From Gemmatimonadales bacterium (GTDB taxonomy: Bacteria > Gemmatimonadota > Gemmatimonadetes > Gemmatimonadales > GWC2-71-9): a DNA stretch of 5,921 nucleotides. Position numbers and translations under genes: made by a program. Position 1 is the stretch's first letter. Every line of letters begins with the position of its first letter. Where the stretch lies: the NCBI GenBank assembly GCA_025929805.1, contig JAICPP010000194.1, positions 1 through 5,921 of the forward strand, written 5' to 3'. Shown here one piece after another: positions 5,255 to 5,921 of this stretch. The notes below the pieces were generated by a model. The model worked only from the letters and a program-made list of their open reading frames with translations. It had not been told where the DNA came from and ran no database searches.

Positions 5255-5921
5255 CTGACCAGAGTCTACGTGACTGTCGATGACTTCTGCCAAACCCAGT
5301 TCCCCCCGGAACCGCCCCAGCCCGGTCCGGCCCCCTCCCTCTACCGCAGTGAGGTCGTCACCCTCGCCCTCTTCAGCCAATGGGCCCTGTTTCCCAGCGA
5401 GCGGGCCTTTTATCGGTTTGCCAGCCAACAGCTCCGGCCCGCCTGCCCGCCCGCAGCCAGTTCAACCGGCTGCTGCGCCACCACCAAGCGGCCATCACCG
5501 CCTTCGCCCTGTACCTGGCCGAGCAACTCGGGGCCTCCCAGGTACCCTATCAGATCCTCGAGAGCACCGCCCTCCCGATCCGCAACGCCAAACGACGGGG
5601 TCGGAGCTGGCTGGTCGGCTCGGCCGATATTGGCTACAGTCCCCGCATTGGCTGGTTCTACGGGTTCCGCCTGCTGGCCGCGGTCACCCCGACCGAGGTC
5701 ATCACCAGGTTCGGCTTCGGTCCGGCCAGTGCTTATGATCTCCCCTTGGCCGAGACCCCCTTCGCCCTGCGGGCTCAGCCGGCCCCCCGCCTGCCGAGTG
5801 CCGGACGGCCAGCCAGTGGAGCGTATGTGGCCGATACTGGCTTCAGCGGTCAGCGGTGGGAGGCGCGCTGGATGCGGGATTTTGGGGTCCAGGTGGTCTG
5901 CTCGCCCCAGCGGACCAGCCA
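5234..5921 (+). pseudogene. DDE-type transposase (IS982-like), frameshifted, 3' end outside window
   Basis: ATG at 5234 follows AAGGAG (5221-5226) with 7 nt spacing. The first frame gives MLDLDTFLTRVYVTVDDFC, then LYRSEVVTLALFSQWALFPSERAFYRFA, typical of the helical N-terminal part of these transposases. At about 5436-5450 the family-like reading moves to another frame (RLPARSQFNRLLRHHQAAI) and stays there to the window end. It then shows LESTALPIRNAKRRG, ADIGYSP, WFYGFRL, AYVADTGFSG and VVCSPQRTS, the order seen in IS982-type enzymes. The second catalytic Asp is probably in VADTG (codon 5833-5835). The first is expected in a L-D-x-x-x-x-P context, but Glu (codon 5560-5562) stands there. The third acidic residue would be downstream of the window. 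Frameshift plus Asp-to-Glu make activity unlikely. IS4/IS5-type relatives are an alternative classification. Confidence 0.75.

Larger units (their letters stand above)
5145..5921 (+). mobile_element. Insertion sequence, left part (right end beyond window)
   Basis: A transposase frame with its own Shine-Dalgarno sequence begins at 5234, and the neighbouring minus-strand gene loses credible coding near here, so an IS left end lies somewhere around 5140-5200. The right end is outside the window, hence terminal inverted repeats and target duplication cannot be checked. The left boundary given is a guess to within about 50 bp. Confidence 0.5.

Noticed and set aside
1..5921. CRISPR array, tRNA or rRNA genes
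   Set aside because: No regularly spaced repeats, cloverleaf or rRNA-like segments were seen on either strand.

Overview
The window is GC-rich (roughly 60-65% by eye) and made largely of mobile-element parts and decaying genes. It looks like an accessory region of a high-GC bacterium. The style of the serine recombinase, the helicase/methyltransferase pair and the transposase recalls Chloroflexota (Ktedonobacteria/Thermomicrobia), but this is an impression from memory and not a placement.

Layout, left to right. (a) 1 to about 576, plus strand: the C-terminal part of a large serine recombinase (end of the zinc ribbon, coiled coil, basic tail), with its catalytic half outside the window. (b) About 579-1921, minus strand: the 5' portion of a group II intron. 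It has a GTGCG 5' end at 1921, about 616 nt of structured RNA, then a reverse transcriptase reading frame from 1305 that stops matching its family right after the PQGG motif (RT4), where the recombinase sequence begins tail to tail. The YADD motif, the maturase and later domains, DV/DVI and the intron 3' end are absent. (c) 1922-3239, minus strand: an SF2/SNF2-like helicase interrupted by the intron after about 439 codons. (d) 3236-4298, minus strand: an NPPY-type DNA methyltransferase (DUF6094-like), overlapping the helicase start by ATGA but carrying an in-frame TAG and a +1 shift in a five-base homopolymer. (e) 4299-4563: spacer with an AT-rich tandem repeat and a perfect 14-bp palindrome. 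(f) 4564-5250, minus strand: an unrecognised protein, probably the first visible member of the same operon. (g) About 5145 to the end, plus strand: the left part of an IS with a DDE-type (IS982-like) transposase that is frameshifted and seems to lack the first catalytic Asp.

Interpretation. The minus-strand genes (unknown protein, methyltransferase, helicase) form a compact, co-directional set, probably one module of a plasmid, integrative element or phage-related island; a role in defence or element maintenance is possible but unproven. It was then invaded repeatedly: an IS at its upstream end, a group II intron inside the helicase, and a serine-recombinase-bearing segment joined to the inside of the intron RT gene. 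The nested order (recombinase segment inside intron inside helicase) predicts that the missing RT, intron and helicase 3' parts lie to the left of this window, unless they were deleted. Several independent lesions mark the region as degenerating, or reflect sequence errors in homopolymers.
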